From Paraburkholderia ginsengiterrae (GTDB lineage Bacteria; Pseudomonadota; Gammaproteobacteria; Burkholderiales; Burkholderiaceae): a DNA stretch of 64,000 nt. Location: assembly GCF_001645125.1 (NCBI RefSeq), contig NZ_LXKA01000087.1:94963-158962 (forward strand), in the 5' to 3' direction. A program made the translations under genes and the position numbers. Of the stretch, positions 9,261 through 19,067 are shown piece after piece; the first letter of the stretch is position 1; each line of letters starts with the position of its first letter. The notes beneath the pieces are model-generated. The model made no database searches, had not been told where the DNA came from, and saw nothing but the letters and a program-made list of their open reading frames with translations.

Positions 9261-11879
9261 ATGCTGAAGCCATTCATTGTCCGTCTCGTCGCCTATTCGG
9301 TGCGCCATCCGTATCGGATCGCCGCGCTGTCGCTCGTGCTCGCCGTTCTGAGCGGCATCTACGTTGTCAACAACTTCAAGATCAACACGGACGTCAGCCG
9401 TCTCGTCGAGAACGACAAGCAATGGTCGTCGCTCGGCGACGCCATCGACAAGGCCTTCCCGGATCGGGGCGACTCGGTACTGGTGGTGGTCGAAGCGCGC
9501 GCGCCGGAATTCGCCGACGCCGCCGCCAATGCCCTGACTACCGCCCTCAAGGCCGATCCCAAGGAATTCGTCTCGGTGTCGCAGCCCGCCGGCGGTCCGT
9601 TCTTCGAACACAACGGGCTGCTGTTCCCGTCCATCGACGACGTGATGTCCACCACCTCGCAGCTCGTCCAGTCCCGCCCGCTCGTCAACGCCCTCGCCCA
9701 CGATCCCAGCCTGACCGGCCTCGCCGGCACGCTCACCACCAGCCTGCTGCTGCCGCTTCAGCTCGGCCAGGTGAAACTCGGCGACATGAGCGGCCTGCTA
9801 TCGCAAAGCGCGAACACGCTCGACCGCGTGCTGGCCGGCCAGCCGGCGGCCTTCTCGTGGCGCGCGCTGGTCGATAAGAGCACGGCCACCAATCCGGCGC
9901 GCGCGTTCGTCGTCGTGCAGCCGGTCCTGAACTACGACGCGCTTGAGGCGGGCGCTACAGCGTCCAAGGCAATCCGCGACACCGCCGCGTCGCTGCACCT
10001 CGACTCGCGCTTCGGCGCCACCATCCGTCTGACCGGCGAACAGCCGCTCGCGGATGAAGAGTTCGCGTCGGTCCAGGATGGTGCGGTGCTCAACGGCATT
10101 GGCACTTTCATCGTCGTGCTGATCATTCTGTGGCTGGCGCTGCGCTCGGGCCGCATGATCGTCGCGGTGTTCATCACGCTGTTCGTCGGACTGGCGATCA
10201 CCGCGGCGCTCGGTCTGCTGCTGGTGGGCGCGCTCAACATGATTTCGGTCGCCTTCATGGTGCTGTTCGTCGGGCTCGGGGTCGATTTCGGCGTGCAGTT
10301 CGGCGTCAAGTACCGCGAGGAGCGCAATCGCGACAACCGGCTTTCCGCCGCCCTGATGCATACATCGCACAGCATCGGCGTGCCGCTGACGCTTGCCGCG
10401 GTCGCGGTGGCGCTGAGCTTCTTCTCGTTCCTGCCGACGGCATACCGTGGCGTGTCGGAGTTGGGTGAAATCGCGGGCGTCGGCATGTTCGTCGCGTACC
10501 TCACCAACATGTCGCTGCTGCCGGCGCTGATCAAGCTCTTCAAGCCGCCCGGCGAGGCCGCTTCACCCGGCTTCAGGCAGCTCGCGCCCGTCGACGATTT
10601 CCTCGACCGCAATCGCAAGCCGGTGCTGATCGGCACGCTCATCGTCGTGATCGGCGCCACGCCGTTGCTGACGCATCTGCGTTTCGACTTCAATCCGCTG
10701 CATCTGAAGGACCCGCATACGGAGTCGATGGCGACGCTGTTGTCGCTGAAGGATTCACCGGAAGCCGCCGTCAACAACGTGCAGGCACTGGCGCCGTCGC
10801 TCGCTGACGCCGACCGGATCGCCGCCCATCTGCGCACGCTGCCGGAAGTGGGCCGCGTGACCACGCTCGACACCTTCGTTCCCACCGAGCAGCAGCAAAA
10901 GCTGATGCTGATCGCGAGCGCGGCGCAGCAACTCCTGCCGGCGCTGCTGCAGCAGCCCGCCCCGCAGGCGACGGACGCGGTGCGCGTCGACGCGCTCAAG
11001 CGCACATCGAACCAGCTCTCGCTCGCCGCCGACGATCACCCGGGCCCCGGCGCCGCCGAAGCCAAGCATCTGTCTGCCACGCTGCAGAAGCTGGCGGCCG
11101 CCGACGCGGCCACGCGCGATCGCGCCGAGACCGCGATGTCCGAGACACTGCGCATCGCGCTGAAGCAACTGGCCGACCTGCTGCAGCCCACCGAGATCAC
11201 GCGCGACAACCTGCCCAAGGAGATCTCCAGCAGCTGGGTGTCGAAGGACGGCCACGCCCTCATCGACATTTCGCCGAAGGTGAAACCCGGCGCCGATCCG
11301 AGCGACGACACCGTGCTGGCCCGCTTTGCCCACGAGGTGAAGAAGGCGGAGCCGGGCGCGATCGGCGGGCCGATTTCGATCCTGCATTCGGCGGACACCA
11401 TCATCAAGGCGTTCCTGCAAGCCGCCGCCTACGCGCTCATCTCGATTGCGATCCTGCTGTGGGTCGCGTTGCGGCGGTTTGGCGACATGCTGCGCACGCT
11501 GGTTCCGCTGCTGGTCTCGGCGCTCGTGACGCTGGAGTTGTGCGTTGTGTTCGGTATGCCACTGAACTTTGCGAATATCATCGCGTTGCCCCTGATGCTT
11601 GGCGTCGGCGTAGCGTTTAAGATTTACTTCGTGATGGCATGGCGCCACGGCCAGACCAGCCTCCTGCAGTCGAGCCTCACGCATGCCGTGCTGTTCAGCG
11701 CCGCAACCACGGCGACGGCGTTCGGCAGCCTGTGGCTGTCGCACCATCCTGGCACGTCCAGTATGGGGCGGCTGCTGGCGCTGTCGTTGTTCTGCACGCT
11801 GATCGGTGCAGTGGTGTTTCAGCCCGTGCTGATGGGTAAGCCGCGCCCGCATCTTGCGCGAAGCAAAAAGGAAAAATAA
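9261..11879 (+). CDS. hpnN: Hopanoid transporter HpnN (RND/MMPL family)
   Basis: An 872-residue inner-membrane RND transporter that moves hopanoids toward the outer membrane. It shows the two-fold RND layout: TM1 near residues 15-35, a large periplasmic loop, a helix block near 270-430 with [21 protein letters not shown], a second loop, and a final helix block near 720-865. It has the shorter HpnN form rather than the full three-domain AcrB form. ATG 9261 (MLKPFIVRL) is chosen; an upstream ATG at 9210 only adds polar residues. The next gene, mlaA, begins two bases after its stop codon, so the two lipid-transport proteins are made together. Confidence 0.93.
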   Translation: MLKPFIVRLVAYSVRHPYRIAALSLVLAVLSGIYVVNNFKINTDVSRLVENDKQWSSLGDAIDKAFPDRGDSVLVVVEARAPEFADAAANALTTALKADPKEFVSVSQPAGGPFFEHNGLLFPSIDDVMSTTSQLVQSRPLVNALAHDPSLTGLAGTLTTSLLLPLQLGQVKLGDMSGLLSQSANTLDRVLAGQPAAFSWRALVDKSTATNPARAFVVVQPVLNYDALEAGATASKAIRDTAASLHLDSRFGATIRLTGEQPLADEEFASVQDGAVLNGIGTFIVVLIILWLALRSGRMIVAVFITLFVGLAITAALGLLLVGALNMISVAFMVLFVGLGVDFGVQFGVKYREERNRDNRLSAALMHTSHSIGVPLTLAAVAVALSFFSFLPTAYRGVSELGEIAGVGMFVAYLTNMSLLPALIKLFKPPGEAASPGFRQLAPVDDFLDRNRKPVLIGTLIVVIGATPLLTHLRFDFNPLHLKDPHTESMATLLSLKDSPEAAVNNVQALAPSLADADRIAAHLRTLPEVGRVTTLDTFVPTEQQQKLMLIASAAQQLLPALLQQPAPQATDAVRVDALKRTSNQLSLAADDHPGPGAAEAKHLSATLQKLAAADAATRDRAETAMSETLRIALKQLADLLQPTEITRDNLPKEISSSWVSKDGHALIDISPKVKPGADPSDDTVLARFAHEVKKAEPGAIGGPISILHSADTIIKAFLQAAAYALISIAILLWVALRRFGDMLRTLVPLLVSALVTLELCVVFGMPLNFANIIALPLMLGVGVAFKIYFVMAWRHGQTSLLQSSLTHAVLFSAATTATAFGSLWLSHHPGTSSMGRLLALSLFCTLIGAVVFQPVLMGKPRPHLARSKKEK

Positions 11880-11881
11880 GC

Positions 11882-12886
11882 ATGAAGCTGCGTAACACCG
11901 TGTTAGCGTTCGCCGCCACCGGTCTGATCTCTGGCTGCGCCACCGGTCCCGACCGCAAGCCGGGCGACCCGCTCGAACCCATGAACCGGGCGATATTCAG
12001 TTTCAACGACGGGGTGGACCGCTACGTCGCGGTTCCGGTTGCGAAGGGCTACCAGAAAGTGACGCCGCAGCCGCTGCGCACCGCCGTGAGCAACTTCTTT
12101 TCGAACCTGGGCGACCTGACCAACGCCGCGAACGCGCTGCTGCAGTTGAAGATCACCGACGCGACCGAAGACTTCGTGCGTTTCGCGTTCAACTCGACCT
12201 TCGGCCTAGGGGGCCTGCTCGACTGGGCGACGCCGGCCGGCCTGCCCAAGCATCACCAGGATTTCGGTCTGACGCTGGGTCATTGGGGCGTTCCGTCGGG
12301 CCCGTATCTCGTCCTGCCGCTGTTCGGTCCGAGCACGGTGCGTGACAGCATGGGACTGATCGTCGATGTGAAGTTCAATCCTCTGAACTACGTGGAACCG
12401 GCGGTGCGCAATCCGCTGTACGTGCTGCAGTTCGTGAGCGTGCGCTCCGACCTGCTGGGTGCGAGCAGCCTGCTGGAACAGGCCGCGCTGGACAAGTACT
12501 CGTTCGTGCGCGATGCCTACACGCAGCAGCGCAAGGCGCGTCTGCGCGGCACGAACGAAAATGCGGCGCCGTTGCCGAACTATGACGACCAAGGGGGCGA
12601 TTCTGGCGCGTCGGCCACGCCGGCAGCGGCCGCACCGGCGGCCGGCGGCCTGCCGAACTACGCTGATCCGGGCGACGCCGCGCAAGCCCCGAATGCGGCC
12701 TCTGGCGCCGCCACAGGAGCACCGGCAGGCGTGCCTGACTACAGCGATCCAGGCGAGGCTCCCGCGAGCGGCGCAGCGGGCTCGAACCCGGCCGCGCCCG
12801 CCGCCGCTTCAGGCGCGACGGTGCCGACGCCGCAGCCCGCACCGGCTGACGGCGCCAAGCCGGCCTCAGCACCGGTTTCGCAGTAG
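11882..12886 (+). CDS. mlaA: MlaA/VacJ lipoprotein with a repeated tail
   Basis: A 334-residue outer-membrane lipoprotein of the MlaA family, which removes phospholipids from the outer leaflet. The signal peptide ends in the lipobox LISGC (C19); family blocks DPLEPMNRAIFSFND, NALLQLK and FGLTLGHWGVPSGPYLVLPLFGPS follow. The core ends near residue 215. The last 120 residues are an Ala/Pro-rich extension holding three copies of a short motif: LPNYDDQGGD, LPNYADPGDA and VPDYSDPGEA. Direct coupling to hpnN (two-base gap) suggests that phospholipid and hopanoid traffic are coordinated. Confidence 0.92.
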   Translation: MKLRNTVLAFAATGLISGCATGPDRKPGDPLEPMNRAIFSFNDGVDRYVAVPVAKGYQKVTPQPLRTAVSNFFSNLGDLTNAANALLQLKITDATEDFVRFAFNSTFGLGGLLDWATPAGLPKHHQDFGLTLGHWGVPSGPYLVLPLFGPSTVRDSMGLIVDVKFNPLNYVEPAVRNPLYVLQFVSVRSDLLGASSLLEQAALDKYSFVRDAYTQQRKARLRGTNENAAPLPNYDDQGGDSGASATPAAAAPAAGGLPNYADPGDAAQAPNAASGAATGAPAGVPDYSDPGEAPASGAAGSNPAAPAAASGATVPTPQPAPADGAKPASAPVSQ

Positions 12887-12974
12887 GGAAAGAGAATCAG
12901 AAAAAGGCGTGCTGCGGGCACTCAAGCCGGTCGTTGTCCCGTTGTCCGGCGAGGGGCCCGCTTCCGGCGGTGTG

Positions 12975-13709
12975 TCAGGCAATCGCCGCCATCCGCAAAG
13001 CCCCGGCCGCGCCCATCGCGCGGCGCGCCTGAACCAGCGCGATACGCGCCGCCCGGGCGTCGCCGGCTAATTGAATGAGCGCGCCGATCTGCGACGGCTG
13101 CCGCATCAACTCGCGCAGAATCGGCCCGAGCGCCGTGCTGCCGTCGTCGCGCAGACCGGCCGTGGCGGCGGAAGGCAGCGTGCGCCAAGCCGGATCGACG
13201 ATGGCCCGGCACACGGCGAAGGGCACACCATGCGCGGCGGCTGCCGTGCCGGCAATGTGCGACTCCATATCCACGGCCAAAGCGCCATTCGAGCGATGCA
13301 GCGCGTCCTTGTCGCTCGCGCTCACCAGCGGGGCGGCGACCGCGGCCATGAGGCCGCGCCGCAGGCGCGCTGCAAGCGGCCCTGCCGCGATTGCGTCCGC
13401 CAGCCGGTCCGCCCACGCCCGATCGGTCTGGAGACGCCCCAACGGCCCCGCCACGGCGTCCGCGATGATCAGGGAACCCGCTTCCAGATCCGGCGCCAAA
13501 CCGCCCGCCGTACCGAAACTCACAATGCCCGAGCAACCGCGCGCCATCGCCGCGCTCAGCGCACGCTCCAGCAGATCGGCGCGCGCCGCATAGACCACCT
13601 CGACGCCTTCGCCGCGCGCGATCCGCGCTTCGAAGGCCATGCCCGCGACCACGATCACCGGCAAGGCAGAGCGGCCGTCAGCGGTTAACGGTGTTATCGA
13701 GCGTGGCAT
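12975..13709 (-). CDS. hpnG: Hopanoid-associated phosphorylase HpnG
   Basis: A 244-residue nucleoside-phosphorylase-fold protein. HpnG releases adenine from adenosylhopane to leave a ribosyl hopane. The family pattern includes VVAGMAFEARIA at the N-terminus, SGIVSFGTAGGLAPDLEAGSLIIADAV and the base-binding region ALAVDMESHIAG (about residue 145). It is the last gene of the hpnD-hpnE-shc-hpnG operon; its ATG lies four bases after the shc stop codon. It is convergent with mlaA. Confidence 0.9.
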   Translation of the reverse strand: MPRSITPLTADGRSALPVIVVAGMAFEARIARGEGVEVVYAARADLLERALSAAMARGCSGIVSFGTAGGLAPDLEAGSLIIADAVAGPLGRLQTDRAWADRLADAIAAGPLAARLRRGLMAAVAAPLVSASDKDALHRSNGALAVDMESHIAGTAAAAHGVPFAVCRAIVDPAWRTLPSAATAGLRDDGSTALGPILRELMRQPSQIGALIQLAGDARAARIALVQARRAMGAAGALRMAAIA

Positions 13710-13713
13710 GCGG

Positions 13714-15744
13714 TTACATCCCGACCGCGACGCGCGTGAGGCCGTTGCGCTTCAGATGACGGAAACGCGCCAGCGCCCACAGCGGGAAGAACTTGCGATA
13801 GCCGTGGTAGCGGAGATAGAACACCCGCGGGAAGCCGGTCGCGGTGAAACGCGTTTCGTCCCACAAGCCATGCTCGCGCTGTTCACGCTGCAGATACGCG
13901 ACGCCACGCGCCACCGCCTCGTGATTGACTTCGCCCGCCGCCATCAGGCCCATCAGCGCCCACGCGGTTTGCGAGGCCGTGCTCGGTGCGCGCTCATAGC
14001 CGTGGTAGTCGAGCTTGTAGCTCTCGCCACCCTCGCCCCAGCCGCCGTCCTCGTTCTGGATCGATACGAGCCACTGTGCCCCGCGCTTCATGCGCGGGTC
14101 GTCGTGCGGCATGCCGGCTGCGTTCAATGAACACAGCGCGGTCCACGTGCCATAGATGTAGTTCAGACCCCAGCGGCCGTACCAGCTGCCGTCCGATTCC
14201 TGCTCCTTCAGCATGTAGTCGAACGCGCGTTGCGCCGGCTCGCTGCCCTGCGGCAGTTCACCGATTTGCGCGAGCATCGACAGGCACCGGCCGGACACGT
14301 CCGCGGTAGGCGGATCGAGCAGGGCGCCGTGATCCGAGAACGGAATGTTGTTCAGGTAGTACTGCGTGTTTTCCGGCTCGAACGCGCCCCAGCCGCCGTC
14401 GCTGCTTTGCATGCCGACCACCCATTCGCGCGCGCGCGCAATGGCTTCGCGATCGACATCGGACTTCGTAATCGCCGCCGAACGGTACATCGCCATCGCC
14501 ACCACCGCCGTATCGTCGACGTCCGGGTAGTGCGCGTTGTTGTACTGGAAGGCCCAGCCGCCAGGCCGCACATTCGGACGGCGCGAAATCCAGTCGCCGC
14601 GCACATCGAGAATCTGCAGCGGGCGCAGCCACGCGAGTCCGCGTTCGGCAGCCTGTTCGGCACGCGTCTCGCCGGTTTCGAGCAGCGCGTGCGCCGCGAG
14701 CGAGGTGTCCCACACCGGCGAAAGACACGGCTGGCAATATGCTTCGTCATCCTTGATAACGAGCAATTTGTCGATCGACTGGCGCGCAATCGCGCGATTC
14801 GGATGGTCGGCCGGATAGCCGAGCACGTCGTACATCATCACCGAATTCGCCATGGCCGGGAAAATCGCGCCGAGGCCGTCTTCGCCGTTCAGCCGTTCAT
14901 CGACGAAGGCCACCGCCTGGCGCACCGCGCGCTCGCTCGTGGCTTTCGGGAACAGCCCGTCGACCGCGCGCAGCACGCCGTCCACGCAGCGGAAAAAGCG
15001 GAACCAGCCGGCATGCTGATGCGGCGCGCGCTGCGGCATGCCGGTGTTGACCGGCGCGCCGCGGAACAGCTCGTCGATCCGCACGCGGCGCGGGTTGCGT
15101 GCCACCGGCCGCTTCGCATTGAGCACCAGCAGGGGCACGATCACGGTGCGGGCCCAGTACGACACCTTCGACAGATGGAACGGGAACCACATGGGCAACG
15201 ACATGATCTCCACGGGCATCATCGGCACCGCGCGCCACGACACCACGCCGAACAGCGCGAGCAGAATCCGCGTGAACACGTTCGCGGCTTCGGCGCCGCC
15301 GTGCGAGAGAATCGCCTCGCGCGCGCGGACCATGTGCTCGGCGTCCGCCGGGTCGCCGATCATCTTCAGCGCGAAGTACGCCTTGATGCTGGCGCTGATG
15401 TCGAGCGCGCCGTCGGTGAACAGCGGCCAGCCGCCGTTCGGCAACTGGATGCGGCGCAGGTAGCGCGCGATCTTCTGCTCCAGTTCCACGTTCGGCGTTT
15501 CGCCGAGGTAGTGAACCAGCAGCACGTATTCGGCGGGAATCGTCGCGTCGGCCTCGAGTTCGTAGACCCAGTGGCCGTCCGGCTTTTGCGCGGCGAGAAT
15601 CGCATCGGTCGCACGCGTGATCGCGGCGTCGAGCGACGCTGTGTGCGCTTCGCCCGCCACGGCCGGCGCGGGCGCGTCAGGCGCCGTATCGGCGATTTCG
15701 GGCAGGACGGCGTCCAGCGGCTGGGCTTGAGAAAAGTCGTTCAT
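13714..15744 (-). CDS. shc: Squalene-hopene cyclase
   Basis: A 676-residue class II triterpene cyclase that turns squalene into hopene and hopanol. The catalytic DVDDTA motif is at about residues 407-412, inside PDVDDTAVVAMAMY, and several QW repeats such as QSSDGGWGAFEPEN, QESDGSWYGRWGLNYIYGTW and QNEDGGWGE are present. The first 50 residues are a variable Ala/Pro-rich extension. It is a peripheral membrane enzyme by family. Its ATG overlaps the hpnE stop by four bases (ATGA), so it is translationally coupled. Also called hpnF. Confidence 0.96.
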   Translation of the reverse strand: MNDFSQAQPLDAVLPEIADTAPDAPAPAVAGEAHTASLDAAITRATDAILAAQKPDGHWVYELEADATIPAEYVLLVHYLGETPNVELEQKIARYLRRIQLPNGGWPLFTDGALDISASIKAYFALKMIGDPADAEHMVRAREAILSHGGAEAANVFTRILLALFGVVSWRAVPMMPVEIMSLPMWFPFHLSKVSYWARTVIVPLLVLNAKRPVARNPRRVRIDELFRGAPVNTGMPQRAPHQHAGWFRFFRCVDGVLRAVDGLFPKATSERAVRQAVAFVDERLNGEDGLGAIFPAMANSVMMYDVLGYPADHPNRAIARQSIDKLLVIKDDEAYCQPCLSPVWDTSLAAHALLETGETRAEQAAERGLAWLRPLQILDVRGDWISRRPNVRPGGWAFQYNNAHYPDVDDTAVVAMAMYRSAAITKSDVDREAIARAREWVVGMQSSDGGWGAFEPENTQYYLNNIPFSDHGALLDPPTADVSGRCLSMLAQIGELPQGSEPAQRAFDYMLKEQESDGSWYGRWGLNYIYGTWTALCSLNAAGMPHDDPRMKRGAQWLVSIQNEDGGWGEGGESYKLDYHGYERAPSTASQTAWALMGLMAAGEVNHEAVARGVAYLQREQREHGLWDETRFTATGFPRVFYLRYHGYRKFFPLWALARFRHLKRNGLTRVAVGM

Positions 15745-17009
15745 CGGCGTTCCATCGGTTGATTCAGCAGCGTATCCGCGGCTTTCTGGCCGGAGCGGAT
15801 CGCGCCTTCTATCGTCGCGGGCAGGCCAGTGGCCGTCCAGTCGCCCGCAAGCAGCAAATTGTTCCAGCGGGTACGCGTGCCGGGGCGTTGTGTTTCCTGG
15901 TCCGGCAGCGCGGCGAATGTCGCGCGTTTGTCCATCACGACCTGCCAGGCCGGCATGGGCGTAAGCGGCAAACTGGCGGCCTTGGCCACCTCGGCCCAGA
16001 CGGTGGCCGCCAGCGCTTCATGCGGCATGTCGAGCAGGCGTTCAGCGCCGTTCACCGTCACCGACAGGCGCCCGTCGGCGGCGAACAGCCATTCGGCCGT
16101 GCCGTTCAGGAGCCCGGTGATCGGCGGCAGGCCAAACGGCGGCTCAAACGCGAAATGCACGTTGGCGGTCGCCGCAAAGCGCGTTGGCGCGCGCAGCCCG
16201 GGCACGAGCGGCTGCGCGATTTCCGGCGGCACCGCGAGAATCACGGCGTGGTTCGGTTCGAGCGTGATGCTCTCGTCGGCGAAATTCAGTGCCTGCACAC
16301 GGCCGTTGCCGGGGGCGAAGACGATGTCGTCCAGGCGCGATCCCAGCCTGATAGCCGCGCCGCCATGCTGCAACAGCCGCAGCGCCGGATCGACGAAGGC
16401 GCTGCCAAGACCGTTGCGCGCCACCAGCGGCCGGCATGCGAGGCCGCCGGCAAGCAGGGTCTCCCGCACCATGGCAGCCGTCATCTCAGCCGACGCTTCG
16501 CGCGGCTCGACGTTCAGCAGCGCATGAAAAAGCGGACGCAGCAGGCGGTCCCACAGCGGGCCGTTGCAGCGCATGGTCTGCGCGACGCTGCGCCCGGGTT
16601 TGGCGAATAGCAGCGGCACGAGCGCCAGATAATCGCTCGGCCCGGTGTTCGGCACGCGCGCGTTCGGATCGAAGATCCACCACGGCAAAAGCCCCGGCGA
16701 CAGGCGCACGGTCCAGCGCGCCCGGGTGGCCAGATCCACGAACGGATACTCCGGCTGCGCCGGGCCGACCAGTTCGTCGGCGGCGCCGATCGCTCGCGTG
16801 TAGTTCAGCGTCGCGGCATTGCCCGACAGGACCATGTGATTGCCGCTGTCGATGGTCGCGCCCAATTTGGCGTCGTAATACGACCGGCAACGGCCGCCCG
16901 CCTGCCCGGCGGCTTCGTGCAGCACGACCTGCGCGCCGCGCCGCTGCAGTTGCACGGCGGCAGACAGGCCGGCGAGGCCGGCACCGACCACGTGTACGAG
17001 CCGCTGCAT
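15741..17009 (-). CDS. hpnE: HpnE, FAD-dependent hydroxysqualene reductase
   Basis: A 422-residue flavoprotein of the phytoene-desaturase-like amine oxidase fold. The N-terminal VVGAGLAGLSAAVQL is the dinucleotide-binding loop, followed by HEAAGQAGGRCRSYYD; the C-terminal LLAGDWTATGLPATIEGAIRSGQKAAD closes the FAD site. In the HpnCDE pathway HpnE reduces hydroxysqualene to squalene. The ATG at 17009 lies four bases after the hpnD stop, and its own stop overlaps shc. An open frame extending to 17342 is only a shadow over hpnD. Confidence 0.92.
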   Translation of the reverse strand: MQRLVHVVGAGLAGLSAAVQLQRRGAQVVLHEAAGQAGGRCRSYYDAKLGATIDSGNHMVLSGNAATLNYTRAIGAADELVGPAQPEYPFVDLATRARWTVRLSPGLLPWWIFDPNARVPNTGPSDYLALVPLLFAKPGRSVAQTMRCNGPLWDRLLRPLFHALLNVEPREASAEMTAAMVRETLLAGGLACRPLVARNGLGSAFVDPALRLLQHGGAAIRLGSRLDDIVFAPGNGRVQALNFADESITLEPNHAVILAVPPEIAQPLVPGLRAPTRFAATANVHFAFEPPFGLPPITGLLNGTAEWLFAADGRLSVTVNGAERLLDMPHEALAATVWAEVAKAASLPLTPMPAWQVVMDKRATFAALPDQETQRPGTRTRWNNLLLAGDWTATGLPATIEGAIRSGQKAADTLLNQPMERR

Positions 17010-17013
17010 CAGC

Positions 17014-17862
17014 TCAGAAAAGCGCGTAGCGCGCGACGATCCACAGCAGGCGAAGCTTCGGCTTGCTGACCTTCGTGCGCGGAATGTCGAAGCCGCGCTC
17101 CAGCGTGCGTTCGAGCAGCACGCGATAGACGCCCGACATGATGCGCGGCGCCCGCACGTGGGTGCGCGGCTCGCGGTCCATGATCGCGTCGGACAGGGCA
17201 AAGTGCTCCTTGGCCCGCTCGGCAAGCGTGGCGCACACGCGCGGCAGCGACGGGTCGTCGGCGATCTGGGTGGGGCTCTGCGCCGCGATGCCTTCGCGCG
17301 CGAGCAATTCGTGCGGCAGGTAGCAGCGGTTGATGCCCGCATCTTCGTCGATGTCGCGCAGGATATTCGTGAGCTGCAGCGCGCGGCCCAAGTGGTGCGC
17401 CAGCAAACGGCCGGGCTCGTCCTGCATCCCGAATATTCTCACCGATAGACGGCCCGCCGCGCTCGCTACGCGGTCGCAATAGAGGTCGAGCGTGTTTTCG
17501 TCGGGTGCGCAGATGTCGGCGGCGGCGTCCATCGCCATGCCGTCGATCATCGCGTGAAAGTCTTCGCGTTGCAGTTGAAACGTGTGAATGTGCCGCGTCA
17601 GCGCGCGCAGCGAAGCACGCGGCGCGCCGGCGTAGCACGCGTCGATGTCGGCGCGCCAGGCCTCGAGCGCGGCGGCGCGTTCGGCGCGCGGCATGTCGCT
17701 GTCGGCGATGTCGTCGACAGCGCGGCAGAAAGCGTAGACCTGATACATCGCGTCGCGCTGCGCAGCCGGCAGGATGCGCATGGCGAGATAAAACGAGCTG
17801 CCGGACGTGGCGGCAGCGGCGTCGATTTCTGTATCGTCCACGACAAGATTGGAAACAGCCAA
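17014..17862 (-). CDS. hpnD: Presqualene diphosphate synthase HpnD
   Basis: A 282-residue squalene/phytoene synthase family enzyme that condenses two farnesyl diphosphates to presqualene diphosphate. Both aspartate-rich motifs are present: FCRAVDDIADSD (about residue 45) and TNILRDIDEDAGINRCYLP (about 165). The likely start is a TTG at 17862 (MAVSNLVVDDTE) preceded by GGAGATCGTC; upstream in-frame sequence to 18033 is unlike the family. It is the first gene of a tightly packed operon with hpnE, shc and hpnG. Confidence 0.92.
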   Translation of the reverse strand: MAVSNLVVDDTEIDAAAATSGSSFYLAMRILPAAQRDAMYQVYAFCRAVDDIADSDMPRAERAAALEAWRADIDACYAGAPRASLRALTRHIHTFQLQREDFHAMIDGMAMDAAADICAPDENTLDLYCDRVASAAGRLSVRIFGMQDEPGRLLAHHLGRALQLTNILRDIDEDAGINRCYLPHELLAREGIAAQSPTQIADDPSLPRVCATLAERAKEHFALSDAIMDREPRTHVRAPRIMSGVYRVLLERTLERGFDIPRTKVSKPKLRLLWIVARYALF

Positions 17863-18128
17863 GACGATCTCCGCTGGAGGCGCCCGCTGAAAGGCGTTCA
17901 AGAAGTTGTATGCCCGCCGCTTGCGCAGGGCAGGCGGCACGCGCGCGCGGACACGCGCGAAACACCCGGCTGGGAGGCCGGAAACGGCGAAAAGTATATC
18001 AACGTTTGTGAGATGCCGCAGAATCGCGGGCAAATAGGGGGCCGGAAGAGTGTTCGAAGCCGGGATGAGCCTGCGTCATTCGGCGCCTTATGGGTGGGAC
18101 GAGGCAGTTCCGGCAGGTCAGCGTGCCG

Positions 18129-19067
18129 TCAGGCAAATGCGACTGAACGGTTGCGCCCTTGCCGCTTCGCGCTGTAGAGCGCGGCATCGGCTTCGTTGAT
18201 CAGCACGTCATACGCCGGCACGCCCAACCGGGCCGCCGCACCGCCCACGCTCGCGGTCACCGGCACGCTCGTGCCCTGCACTTCGACGGGCGTGTCGGCG
18301 ATCGTGCGACGGATCTTTTCCGCGACGCGCATCGCGTCGTCGAGCGGCGTGCAGGGCAGCAGCAGCGCGAATTCCTCGCCGCCGAAACGCCCGAACGTGT
18401 CCTGCGCCCGCACGACCTCGGCGACCCGTTGCGCCATGACACGCAGCACCGTATCGCCGACGCCATGGCCGAACTGGTCGTTGATTTTCTTGAAATGATC
18501 GAGATCGAACAGCAGCATCGACATCTCGCCGCCGTAGCGCTGCCAGCGCGTATATTCGTCGCGCAGGCGGGCCTCGAAGTAACGGCGGTTGGCGATGCCT
18601 GTCAGACCGTCGCGGTCCGCGTATTCCTGGAGTTTCGCGACCGCCTCTTCACGCTCGCGCTGCACGATGCTCACGTGCGTGACATCGGAAATGGTGACGC
18701 ACACGGCCACCACTTCGCGATCGCGCATGAGCGGCATAAAGGTGCAGTCCTGCTGCATGAAATCGACACCGCCGGTAATCGGCCGGTCATGGTCGAACTT
18801 GAAGAGATACGGGCGCTGCTCCCACGAACTGAACGCAAAACTGCCGAGCTGAAACACGCTTTCGATCTTGCGCGACAGCCACACGCGCGGCAGTTCCGGA
18901 AAATGCGTGAAGAGTGATTTGCCGACCACCTGTTCCGGCGCCAGGCCGCTATGGTCCTGCATGAACCGGTTCCACATGAGCACGTTCATGTCGCGATCGA
19001 GCACGAAAATGCCGAAGCCGACACGTTCGACCACCAGATCGCTCAACGAATCCACGGGCACGCTCAT
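18129..19067 (-). CDS. PAS-GGDEF diguanylate cyclase
   Basis: A 312-residue predicted diguanylate cyclase making cyclic-di-GMP. Residues about 10-135 form a PAS sensor domain (VLDRDMNVLMWNRFM at its start); a short helix leads to a GGDEF domain (about 145-310). The active-site signature is GGEEF at 229-233, still compatible with catalysis, and RAQD at 220-223 is a product-inhibition I-site exactly five residues upstream. No membrane helix is seen, so it is cytoplasmic. The ATG overlaps the stop of the upstream CheC-like gene by four bases. It is the third gene of a receiver, CheC and cyclase operon. Confidence 0.9.
   Translation of the reverse strand: MSVPVDSLSDLVVERVGFGIFVLDRDMNVLMWNRFMQDHSGLAPEQVVGKSLFTHFPELPRVWLSRKIESVFQLGSFAFSSWEQRPYLFKFDHDRPITGGVDFMQQDCTFMPLMRDREVVAVCVTISDVTHVSIVQREREEAVAKLQEYADRDGLTGIANRRYFEARLRDEYTRWQRYGGEMSMLLFDLDHFKKINDQFGHGVGDTVLRVMAQRVAEVVRAQDTFGRFGGEEFALLLPCTPLDDAMRVAEKIRRTIADTPVEVQGTSVPVTASVGGAAARLGVPAYDVLINEADAALYSAKRQGRNRSVAFA

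Noticed and set aside
14230-15762. 510-codon plus-strand frame over the cyclase gene
   Set aside because: Complete overlap with shc, whose catalytic motif and QW repeats are unmistakable; the plus frame is a GC-rich shadow.
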